Below are positions 6,275-13,190 of a stretch of DNA of 16,934 nucleotides, in pieces. The notes beneath the pieces are model-generated. The model saw only the letters and a list, made by a program, of their open reading frames with translations. It was not told the DNA's origin and searched no databases. Each line of letters opens with the position of its first letter. Positions within the stretch are counted from its first letter, which is position 1. The DNA lies in NCBI GenBank assembly GCA_017543415.1, contig JAFYGD010000227.1, positions 1 to 16,934 of the forward strand, given 5' to 3'. A program made the position numbers and the translations under genes. This DNA is from Eubacterium sp. Its GTDB lineage: Bacteria; Bacillota; Clostridia; Oscillospirales; Acutalibacteraceae.

Positions 6275-7256
6275 AGAGTTTTATTTACCCGTTATTATCT
6301 GCGCGGTTATAACCGCGGTACTGTCATCAATTTGTTTTAAATCAGATATAATATCGGGCGTTATATGTGCGGCGCTCGGCTTGGCGGTTATCTGCGTTTT
6401 TGCGGTTTATACGGCAAAAAGATATAAAGAAATAAGCAGGCTTAACGATTATCTTTCGCTTGTTTGCAGCGGTAATTATGAGCTTGATATTGAAAATAAC
6501 GCCGAAGGTGAGTTATCCGTTTTGAAAAATAACCTATATAAAGTTATTACGCGGCTGAAAACGCAAAACGAGGTTATAGCAGAGGATAAAACATATCTTG
6601 CAGATTCGCTTGCCGATATTTCGCACCAGCTTAAAACGCCGCTGACGTCAATGCTTGTTGTGTCCGAACTTCTTGAAAATGAAACGGACGCTTCAAAACG
6701 CCGTGAGTTTACGCAGATAATTAATACGCAGTGCGAAAAAATGAGCTGGCTTATTCAGACTCTCCTGAAGCTTTCAAAGCTTGATGCGGGCACTGCCGAA
6801 ATGAACGCTGAATCCTTTTCCGTAAGCGATGTAATTGAAAACAGCCTTGCTCCGTTTATGCTGACAATGGATTTAAAAAATATAAGCGTTAAAAAGAGCA
6901 TAAACGAATTTGCACTCAGCGGTGATAAAAACTGGACGGCTGAGGCACTGCAAAATATAATAAAAAACTGCATTGAACACACAGCTGACGGGGGTACGCT
7001 TACAGTTTCAACCGACGAAACGACGGTGTTCGGACGTATCGTTATAAGCGATAACGGCTGCGGAATTGCAAAAGAGGATTTGCCCTATGTTTTTGAGCGC
7101 TTTTACCACGGTAAAAATTCCTCATCCGAAAGCGTAGGCATAGGGCTTGCGTTATCAAAAGCAATTCTTAATAAAGAAAATGCCGCCGTTTCCGTCACAA
7201 GCGAGGAAGGCGGCGGCACTGAATTTGAAATCAAGTTTTATAAATCAGTTATATGA
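6264..7256 (+). CDS. Sensor histidine kinase with intramembrane-type sensing region
   Basis: A 330-residue kinase. Two membrane helices (about residues 6-25 and 31-50) are joined by only about 6 residues, so there is no external sensor domain. A HAMP-like linker follows (about 50-100). The HisKA segment has phosphorylated His121 in ISHQLKTPL. HATPase_c motifs are NIIKNCIEH (N box), DNGCGIA (G1), FERFYHG (F box) and GIGLALS (G2). This short-loop layout is the one seen in BceS-type kinases, which receive their signal through a partner ABC transporter. The start is read as TTG 6264: it opens directly on the first helix and overlaps the regulator. Upstream in-frame codons would add residues encoded inside the regulator gene. 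GGGG at 6253-6256 may serve as the binding site; start choice is moderately sure. Confidence 0.93.
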   Translation: MKNREFYLPVIICAVITAVLSSICFKSDIISGVICAALGLAVICVFAVYTAKRYKEISRLNDYLSLVCSGNYELDIENNAEGELSVLKNNLYKVITRLKTQNEVIAEDKTYLADSLADISHQLKTPLTSMLVVSELLENETDASKRREFTQIINTQCEKMSWLIQTLLKLSKLDAGTAEMNAESFSVSDVIENSLAPFMLTMDLKNISVKKSINEFALSGDKNWTAEALQNIIKNCIEHTADGGTLTVSTDETTVFGRIVISDNGCGIAKEDLPYVFERFYHGKNSSSESVGIGLALSKAILNKENAAVSVTSEEGGGTEFEIKFYKSVI

Positions 7257-7289
7257 CTGAATTGTAATAATAAATTCACCTGATTGTAA
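7254..7289 (+). promoter_or_regulatory. Two BceR-like boxes upstream of the ABC genes
   Basis: Box 1 is TGACT-GAAT-TGTAA (7254-7267) and box 2 is TCACC-TGAT-TGTAA (7276-7289). Each matches eight of nine fixed positions of TnACA-N4-TGTAA. They are 22 bases apart start to start, about two helical turns, so they lie on the same DNA face. Box 1 overlaps the kinase stop codon. A -10 box for the ABC genes is not clear; a TGGAATA element at 7293-7299 is shared with the region after the box at the regulator promoter (5553-5559). Confidence 0.55.
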
Positions 7290-7328
7290 GTTTGGAATAG
7301 TACCATTGCGTCAAAAGGAGGAAATACT

Positions 7329-8012
7329 ATGAAAATTTTAGAAACGGTAAATCTTTGTAAAACCTACGGCAGCGGCGACACAATGGTAAAAGCGCTTGAT
7401 AACGTTAATTTTTCGGTTGAGCGCGGCGAATTCGTTGCAATCGTCGGACCTTCGGGTTCGGGCAAGTCAACTCTTATGCATATTCTCGGCGGAGTTGACA
7501 AGGCAACAAGCGGCAGCGTTATTATCGACAAGACCGATATTTCCACTCTTGACGAAACGGCGCTTGCAATCTTCCGCAGACGCCAGATAGGACTTGTTTA
7601 TCAGTTTTATAATTTAATTCCTATTTTAACGGTTGAGGAAAACTTAACTCTCCCGCTTCTGCTTGACGGCAGAAAGCCCGATAAAAGGCAGCTTAACACC
7701 ATTATTGAGCGCCTTGGTCTGCAGGACAGACTGACTCATCTTCCGTCTCAGCTTTCGGGCGGTCAGCAGCAGAGGGTATCAATCGGCAGGGCGCTTATTA
7801 ATAATCCCGCGCTTATGCTTGCGGACGAGCCCACGGGCAACCTTGACAGCGAGAACAGTAAGGAAATTATTTCGCTTTTACGTCAGTTCAACCGTGAGCT
7901 CGGACAGACCGTTATTATGATTACACACGACGAGAATATTGCGCTTTCCGCAGACCGCCTTATTGAAATTAAGGACGGCAAAATCGTCCGCGACGAAAGG
8001 AGAGTACAATGA
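7329..8012 (+). CDS. ABC transporter ATPase, MacB/LolD/BceA type
   Basis: A 227-residue ATPase with all motifs intact: Walker A GPSGSGKST (Lys46), Q loop in YQFYNLIP, signature LSGGQ (142-146), Walker B LMLADEPTGNLD with catalytic Glu167, and switch His200 in ITHDE. The phrase DEPTGNLD and the length are typical of the ATPases that pair with FtsX-type permeases and act by mechanotransmission rather than by a normal transport channel. It is encoded 72 bases after the kinase behind its own candidate operator, with AAGGAGG (7315-7321) at 7 bases. Its stop overlaps the permease start (ATGA), so the two are made together. The likely role is defence against, or sensing of, an envelope-active compound such as a peptide antibiotic. 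Confidence 0.95.
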   Translation: MKILETVNLCKTYGSGDTMVKALDNVNFSVERGEFVAIVGPSGSGKSTLMHILGGVDKATSGSVIIDKTDISTLDETALAIFRRRQIGLVYQFYNLIPILTVEENLTLPLLLDGRKPDKRQLNTIIERLGLQDRLTHLPSQLSGGQQQRVSIGRALINNPALMLADEPTGNLDSENSKEIISLLRQFNRELGQTVIMITHDENIALSADRLIEIKDGKIVRDERRVQ

Positions 8013-10510
8013 GCATAGTTAACAAACTGACTCTGCGTCATATTAAGAGTCATAAAAGAAGGTCTTTGCTTACTATACTTGCAATTATAGTTTCGGTTGC
8101 AATGGTTACTGCGGTGTTTACAAGCGTTTTTTCCTTTATAAGATTCCTTCAGGATTCAACCAAGGCTTACGACGGCAACTGGCACGTGCAGTTACTCTAT
8201 GATAAAACGCCTGACCTTTCAGCATTTGATAAAAATGAGTTAGAATACTATACAAGCTCTAATGTGTTTCAATTTACATATGACAAGGATGCAGAGGCGG
8301 CAAAGGCTTATGCTCAGACCGACGCAGTTGACGAGAGCGCCGTTGATATGAGAAACATCAATATAATTAAAGGCTCGTTTCCCAAAAATGCAGACGAAAT
8401 TCTTGTTACAAAGGAATACATTGATAAAAATAAGCTTGACTGGCAGGTTGGCGACAAGGTCAGTCTTTACTGTCTTGATTATGCAACAGAAAAAAAGAGC
8501 TTAGGTGCGTACACGCTTTGCGGAATTGCCGATGGCAATGTCAGTTTTTTTGACCACCGCGACGCAGTAGTTGCCTTTACTCCCGAGATAAGAAAAAGCG
8601 GACTTTCAACATATGTAACAATCAGCTTTAAAAAGCTTGATAATTCAGTGTATGACAGAGCCGAGGCGTTGCAAAAGAAAACCGGAGCAGACAGTTACAT
8701 TAAATATAATAATGACCTGCTTAACTTTTCGGGCGTTATGAAGAATAACGATTCCTTAAAAGCGATTGGCGGATTTGCGGCGGTAATTCTTGTTGTAATT
8801 ATGATTGCCTCCGTAATTATGATATACGACAGCTTTGCCGTATCGTATCAGGAACGCGAACGCTATCTCGGTATGCTCGCCTCGGTTGGCGCAACAAAAA
8901 GGCAAAAGCGCTCGTCAATCTACTTTGAGGGCTTGGTCCTCGGTGCAGTATCAATTCCGTTAGGTCTTGCGGCGGGCTTTACAGGTATGGCAATTACCTT
9001 TAAAAGTATTCAGAGCGCGTTGCTTAAAACAATAGCTATTCCTATTCACGATACATTAAGGGTGCATTTTAATCCTTATATTTTTATCGGAACAATCCTT
9101 ATCAGCGCGCTGACAATTTTTATTTCGTGTTATATTCCCGCACGCCGCGCGTCTAAAACAACGCCTATTGCGGCGATTAAGGGAACGAATACGGTTAAGG
9201 TTAAAAAGGCAAAGCGTCTTCGCGTTTCAAAGCTCACAAAAAAGCTTTACGGCTATGAGGGCGAGCTTGCGGTCAAGAACTTCAAGCGTAACGGCAGGCG
9301 AAGCAGGAATATAGTTTTTGCGCTCGTTATGAGCGTAGTGCTTTTTCTTACGGTTACCAATTTTTCTCAGATGTTTACAACTCTTGTTAAGCATGAGGCA
9401 GGCGAAGGCGCTGCGGATTTTGTGGTATATACCGACCTTGAATATATACATAAGGCAGAAAACTATTTTGACTACGCTGATATTGACGGCTATATCGGAT
9501 ACCTTGCGACGCCTGCAACCCTTAAAAACACGGAGCTTTTTACGGAAGATACAAAGCGCGCCTTTAACCTTTACGATTATGAAGAGGTAACCGACCTGTT
9601 TATCTTCGTAATGGATAATGCAAGCTTTGACGATTATCTTAAATCCATAGGCGAAAAGCCGGAAGGCTATCACGACGCCGATAATCCCAAAGCGGTGGTT
9701 TTCAACCGCGTTGTTGATACGACGAGCGCCAAGCCTGCAAATTATAAGGCTTTTCTTGACAGCGCAGAAGGTGAAAAGCTTAATTGCTATAAAGAAGAAT
9801 ACAATGACGATACAAATGACTATGATATTATCAAAAGTTTTAATGTAACGGCGGGAAAGCTTACGGATAAGGAATATGCTTCCGCACTCTTCCAGCCCAA
9901 ATACGATAATGCGCCGGCGCTTGTTATGTCGGAAGATGTTATCCCGGCACTTCCTGTTGAGCGCAATATGTTTTATTTCGGCGTTTTTACAAGGGATTAT
10001 AAGACTGCAATGCAGGCTGCAGACGAGTATTTTGAAAATGCAAATATGAGTTATGAGATTGTTGACAGTACATCTCAGATTCAGTCAATTAATGCCGTTT
10101 TGCAGATAATGAAGGTGTTCGTTTACGGCTTTATAACATTACTTACCTTTATTGCAATTATCAATATTATTAATTCTATATCAAACTCTATGAACGAGCG
10201 CAAAACGGAGTTTGCCATGCTCAAATCCGTTGGCGTAACGCCTAAGGGCTTTAAGAAGATGATTTATGTTGAAAGCATCCGCTACGGCGCAAAATCACTC
10301 TTGTGGTCGCTTCCGATTAGCGCAGGTCTGCATTATCTTATGAATTTTGCGCTTTCGCGCTCGGAAGGAACTCAATTGGAATTTTCGCCTAATATTCAGT
10401 ATTACGCAGCGTCAATTCTCGCCGTATTTGCAATTATCCTTTTGTCCCTGCTTTACAGCGCAGATAAAATCAAGGACGATAACATAATTGAAAACCTAAA
10501 ACAGGATTAA
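8009..10510 (+). CDS. Double-FtsX ABC transporter permease
   Basis: An 833-residue membrane protein with two FtsX-type halves. Half one has a helix at about 18-44, an external region of roughly 200 residues, then helices near 251-279, 307-330 and 354-375, followed by the cytosolic PARRASKTTPIAAIKGT motif. Half two has a helix near 433-455, an external region of about 240 residues rich in Asp, Tyr and Glu, and helices near 700-725, 759-778 and 797-817. GMLASVGATKRQ and AMLKSVGVTPKG are the matching coupling motifs in each half. That gives eight helices with two large outer regions, unlike BceB (ten helices, one outer domain). It should work with the ATPase encoded just before it, which it overlaps by four bases, with AAAGGAGAG ahead of ATG 8009. 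The acidic external regions probably contact a cationic ligand; this is inference. Confidence 0.94.
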   Translation: MSIVNKLTLRHIKSHKRRSLLTILAIIVSVAMVTAVFTSVFSFIRFLQDSTKAYDGNWHVQLLYDKTPDLSAFDKNELEYYTSSNVFQFTYDKDAEAAKAYAQTDAVDESAVDMRNINIIKGSFPKNADEILVTKEYIDKNKLDWQVGDKVSLYCLDYATEKKSLGAYTLCGIADGNVSFFDHRDAVVAFTPEIRKSGLSTYVTISFKKLDNSVYDRAEALQKKTGADSYIKYNNDLLNFSGVMKNNDSLKAIGGFAAVILVVIMIASVIMIYDSFAVSYQERERYLGMLASVGATKRQKRSSIYFEGLVLGAVSIPLGLAAGFTGMAITFKSIQSALLKTIAIPIHDTLRVHFNPYIFIGTILISALTIFISCYIPARRASKTTPIAAIKGTNTVKVKKAKRLRVSKLTKKLYGYEGELAVKNFKRNGRRSRNIVFALVMSVVLFLTVTNFSQMFTTLVKHEAGEGAADFVVYTDLEYIHKAENYFDYADIDGYIGYLATPATLKNTELFTEDTKRAFNLYDYEEVTDLFIFVMDNASFDDYLKSIGEKPEGYHDADNPKAVVFNRVVDTTSAKPANYKAFLDSAEGEKLNCYKEEYNDDTNDYDIIKSFNVTAGKLTDKEYASALFQPKYDNAPALVMSEDVIPALPVERNMFYFGVFTRDYKTAMQAADEYFENANMSYEIVDSTSQIQSINAVLQIMKVFVYGFITLLTFIAIINIINSISNSMNERKTEFAMLKSVGVTPKGFKKMIYVESIRYGAKSLLWSLPISAGLHYLMNFALSRSEGTQLEFSPNIQYYAASILAVFAIILLSLLYSADKIKDDNIIENLKQD

Positions 10511-10511
10511 A

Positions 10512-10542
10512 AAAAGAGAGACTGCAAAACAGTCTCTCTTTT
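10512..10542. terminator. Bidirectional terminator between convergent genes
   Basis: A perfect 13 bp stem (10512-10524 with 10530-10542, loop CAAAA) begins and ends in A4/T4 runs. It serves the permease gene from the left and the minus-strand DUF975 gene, which stops at 10553, from the right. Confidence 0.92.
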
Positions 10543-10552
10543 ATTGTTGTTT

Positions 10553-11662
10553 TTATTCTTCAGTCGGTGTTTCGGAAGGTGTTTCTTCCGGTGTTTCAGA
10601 CGGAGTAAAATACTGTTTTACGTCCTCGGGAGGAGTATAGAATTCCTCGCTCGGAGCAGCTGCGGGAGCTTCCTCAATAACGGGCTCTGCAGCGGGTGCA
10701 GGAGCTTCCTCAACGGGAACTGCCGGAGCAACGGGTACAACCGGTGCAGCGGGCTGCGGCGGCTGATACTGCGGCTGAACGGGAGCCTGAGGCTGTGCGG
10801 GAGCAACGGGCGGCTGATAAGGGTTCTGCTGAACCGGCGGCTGATACATGTTCGGGTCAGCCTGATAACCTGTCTGCTGATATGTTCCGCCGAACTGGCT
10901 GTTGTAAGCCTGAGCCATTTTTTCGTTATTGCTGATGAAATCCTGCGCGTTCATCTGTCCTGTCTGCAGCGCTCTCTGCTTAAAGTTTTCGTAGTAAAGC
11001 GCCTGGGCGGTAACGATGTAGGGGAATACGTAAATGCCCGCAATACCGAAGGTAACGCCTACAAGCATATACCAGAGGATAAAGCTTAAATCAAATACGA
11101 AAAGCTCGCCCTTGTGGCCGTTTGTCATTTTCTTTGAAAGCTCAATGGTTTCTCTCCAGGTTAACTCCGGATTATCCGCCATAATAAAATCAACAAAATA
11201 TGTTTTGTAGTGGTAAACAATACCGGGGATAATGAAAAGAATTGACCATAAAACCGTGAAAAGACCAACTAATAATTTAAGTAAGAATTTCTGAATGTAA
11301 TTCTTATCAAAGGTCTTTGTAAATACAAATGTAAATTCGCTGCCAAGGTCAAACTGCGTTCCTCTTATAAACTGAAGGAACATTCCTGCAAGCGCAACGG
11401 AAAGCGGTAAAAATACAAGTGTTAAAATGCCGCCGAAGCTGAAGCCGCCAGAATAAGTGGTGGTTGCTTCGGGGTTAGCGGGAAAGCTCTGAAAGCCTTC
11501 GGGATTTTTTATAATTTCGGGTATAACCTGGATGTTGGAAACAAATCCGGATAAACCGCCCGAAAGCAGGCCTACAACAAATATGATAAGGAAAAGGATG
11601 AACACCCTGCCCTGAATAAGCTGGCGTGCCTGCTGCTTGATTAAACTTCTGTTAAGTTCCAT
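10553..11662 (-). CDS. DUF975-family membrane protein with Pro-rich tail
   Basis: A 369-residue protein. Residues 1-230 match my picture of the DUF975 family, common in Bacillota and of unknown function: a basic start (LIKQQARQLIQGR), then hydrophobic segments at about 19-43, 78-99, 127-151 and 187-220, and LTWRETIELSKKMTNGHK in the loop before the last segment. Residues 257-369 are a low-complexity tail, first Gln/Tyr/Pro repeats (QPPV and similar), then Ala/Pro/Glu, ending in repeated PSETPEE-like units. The tail is probably disordered and its cellular side is not certain. ATG 11662 has AGGAGG (11670-11675) at 7 bases. The gene starts 11 bases after the glyS stop, and the glyS TAG overlaps this ribosome binding site, so it is co-transcribed and probably coupled with glyS. 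No role in translation is implied by that. Confidence 0.85.
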   Translation of the reverse strand: MELNRSLIKQQARQLIQGRVFILFLIIFVVGLLSGGLSGFVSNIQVIPEIIKNPEGFQSFPANPEATTTYSGGFSFGGILTLVFLPLSVALAGMFLQFIRGTQFDLGSEFTFVFTKTFDKNYIQKFLLKLLVGLFTVLWSILFIIPGIVYHYKTYFVDFIMADNPELTWRETIELSKKMTNGHKGELFVFDLSFILWYMLVGVTFGIAGIYVFPYIVTAQALYYENFKQRALQTGQMNAQDFISNNEKMAQAYNSQFGGTYQQTGYQADPNMYQPPVQQNPYQPPVAPAQPQAPVQPQYQPPQPAAPVVPVAPAVPVEEAPAPAAEPVIEEAPAAAPSEEFYTPPEDVKQYFTPSETPEETPSETPTEE

Positions 11663-11673
11663 AATCTTTCCTC

Positions 11674-13056
11674 CTAAAATTCAAGTTTATCTGCAATAAA
11701 GCCTTCAAGCTCCGAAATCGGAAGCCTTACCTGCTCCATTGTATCTCTGTCGCGTACGGTTACGCAGCCGTCGTCAACGCTTTCAAAGTCATAGGTAATG
11801 CAGAAAGGAGTGCCTATTTCGTCTTGACGGCGGTAACGCTTGCCTATTGAGCCCGCGTCGTCGTAATCAACGTTGAATTTCTTTGAAAGGTCCTCAAAAA
11901 CCTTTTCAGCCTGCTCGTTGAGCTTCTTTGAAAGCGGAAGAACGGCAGCCTTGAACGGCGCAAGAGCGGGGTGGAAATGCATAACAACGCGACCGTCGTT
12001 CTTCTCCTCGTCAAGCACCTCTTCGTCGTAAGCCTCGCAGAGTACCGCAAGGAAAAGTCTTTCAACGCCGAGCGAAGGCTCAATTACGTAAGGAATGTAT
12101 TTCTGGCCCGTAGTCTGGTCAAAGTATTCAAGGTTTTTACCTGAAACGTTAATGTGCTGCGTAAGGTCGTAATCCGTTCTGTCGGCAATACCCCAGAGCT
12201 CGCCCCAGCCGAAGGGGAACATGTATTCAAAGTCCGTTGTAGCCTTTGAGTAGAAGGAAAGCTCCTCGGGGTCGTGGTCGCGCAGGCGGAGGTTTTCCGC
12301 TTTGATGCCGAGCGAATAAAGCCAGTCGCGGCAGAAGCCTCTCCAGTAAGCAAACCACTCAAGGTCCGTTCCCGGCTCGCAGAAGAATTCAAGCTCCATC
12401 TGCTCAAATTCACGAACGCGGAAGATGAACTTACCGGGCGTGATTTCGTTACGGAAGGATTTTCCTATCTGTGCAACGCCGAAGGGAATTTTTTTCCTTG
12501 AGGTTCTCTGAATATTTGCAAAGTTTACAAATATACCCTGAGCCGTTTCGGGACGGAGGTAAATCTCGTCCTTAGTGTCCTCGGTAACGCCCTGGAAGGT
12601 TTTGAACATAAGGTTAAACTGACGGATGTCGGTAAAATTGGTTTTGCCGCAGTTGGGGCAGGGAATGTTGTGCTCCTTGATGTAAGCGGACATTTCCTCG
12701 TTGCTCCAGCCGGCAACGTTGGTACCGTCAAAGTTTTCAATAAGGTCGTCTGCTCTGTGGCGTGTTTTACATTCGCAGCAGTCCATAAGCGGGTCGGAAA
12801 AACCGCCGAGGTGGCCCGATGCAATCCAGGTCTGCGGGTTCATAAGAATTGCGGAATCAAGACCAACGTTGTACTTGTTTTCCTGAATGAACTTCTTTCT
12901 CCACGCCGCTTTGATGTTTGTTTTAAGCTCAACGCCGAGCGGGCCGTAATCCCAGGTGTTTGCAAGACCTCCGTAAATCTCGCTTCCGGGGTAAACAAAG
13001 CCTCTGCCCTTGCAGAGCGTAACAATTGTATCAAGCGTTTTTTCGGTATTTAACAT
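11674..13056 (-). CDS. glyS: Glycyl-tRNA synthetase, single-chain type
   Basis: A 460-residue class II synthetase that charges tRNA-Gly with glycine in the cytosol. Near the N terminus is [20 protein letters not shown], diagnostic of the alpha2 glycyl enzyme. Motif 2 is [20 protein letters not shown] and motif 3 includes LGVERLF. The C-terminal anticodon-binding domain starts at about [14 protein letters not shown] and contains [15 protein letters not shown] likely zinc site is formed by Cys93 and Cys96 (CECK) with Cys133 and Cys136 (CPNCGK). The length is normal. ATG 13056 has GGAGGA (13064-13069) at 7 bases; a longer frame to 13092 adds non-conserved residues around the predicted transcription start. 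The symbol follows Bacillota practice for this form; glyQS is also used. No T-box leader fits in the short untranslated region. Confidence 0.97.
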   Translation of the reverse strand: MLNTEKTLDTIVTLCKGRGFVYPGSEIYGGLANTWDYGPLGVELKTNIKAAWRKKFIQENKYNVGLDSAILMNPQTWIASGHLGGFSDPLMDCCECKTRHRADDLIENFDGTNVAGWSNEEMSAYIKEHNIPCPNCGKTNFTDIRQFNLMFKTFQGVTEDTKDEIYLRPETAQGIFVNFANIQRTSRKKIPFGVAQIGKSFRNEITPGKFIFRVREFEQMELEFFCEPGTDLEWFAYWRGFCRDWLYSLGIKAENLRLRDHDPEELSFYSKATTDFEYMFPFGWGELWGIADRTDYDLTQHINVSGKNLEYFDQTTGQKYIPYVIEPSLGVERLFLAVLCEAYDEEVLDEEKNDGRVVMHFHPALAPFKAAVLPLSKKLNEQAEKVFEDLSKKFNVDYDDAGSIGKRYRRQDEIGTPFCITYDFESVDDGCVTVRDRDTMEQVRLPISELEGFIADKLEF

Positions 13057-13090
13057 ATAACAGTCCTCCGAATTTAAAATATTCAAAAGC

Positions 13091-13119
13091 ATTATACTAT
13101 TATTAATTTAATTAGTCAA
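13091..13119 (-). promoter_or_regulatory. Promoter of glyS
   Basis: On the minus strand: -35 TTGACT (13114-13119), a 17-base spacer and a perfect -10 TATAAT (13091-13096). The start should be near 13085, leaving a leader of about 29 bases. Confidence 0.85.
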
Positions 13120-13133
13120 TAAAATAAATATGG

Positions 13134-13162
13134 TTGAATTATTATTAACTGATTGATATAAT
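13134..13162 (+). promoter_or_regulatory. Promoter of the polymer synthase gene
   Basis: The -35 TTGAAT (13134-13139), a 17-base spacer and TATAAT (13157-13162), preceded by TGA as an extended -10, precede the gene at 13191. It runs back to back with the glyS promoter, with 14 bases between the two -35 boxes. Confidence 0.82.
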
Positions 13163-13190
13163 AGTATACAGAATGTTAAGGAGTAAATCT

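Noticed and set aside
10544-11089. + strand open frame opposite the DUF975 gene, Cys/Arg/Ser-rich
   Set aside because: Its odd composition comes from the complement of the Pro/Gln/Ala-rich tail. It starts just after a bidirectional terminator and has no promoter or ribosome site.
13057-13190. T-box riboswitch ahead of glyS
   Set aside because: Glycyl-tRNA synthetase genes of Bacillota often have one, but the promoter at 13091-13119 leaves a leader of only about 29 bases and no T-box sequence is visible.
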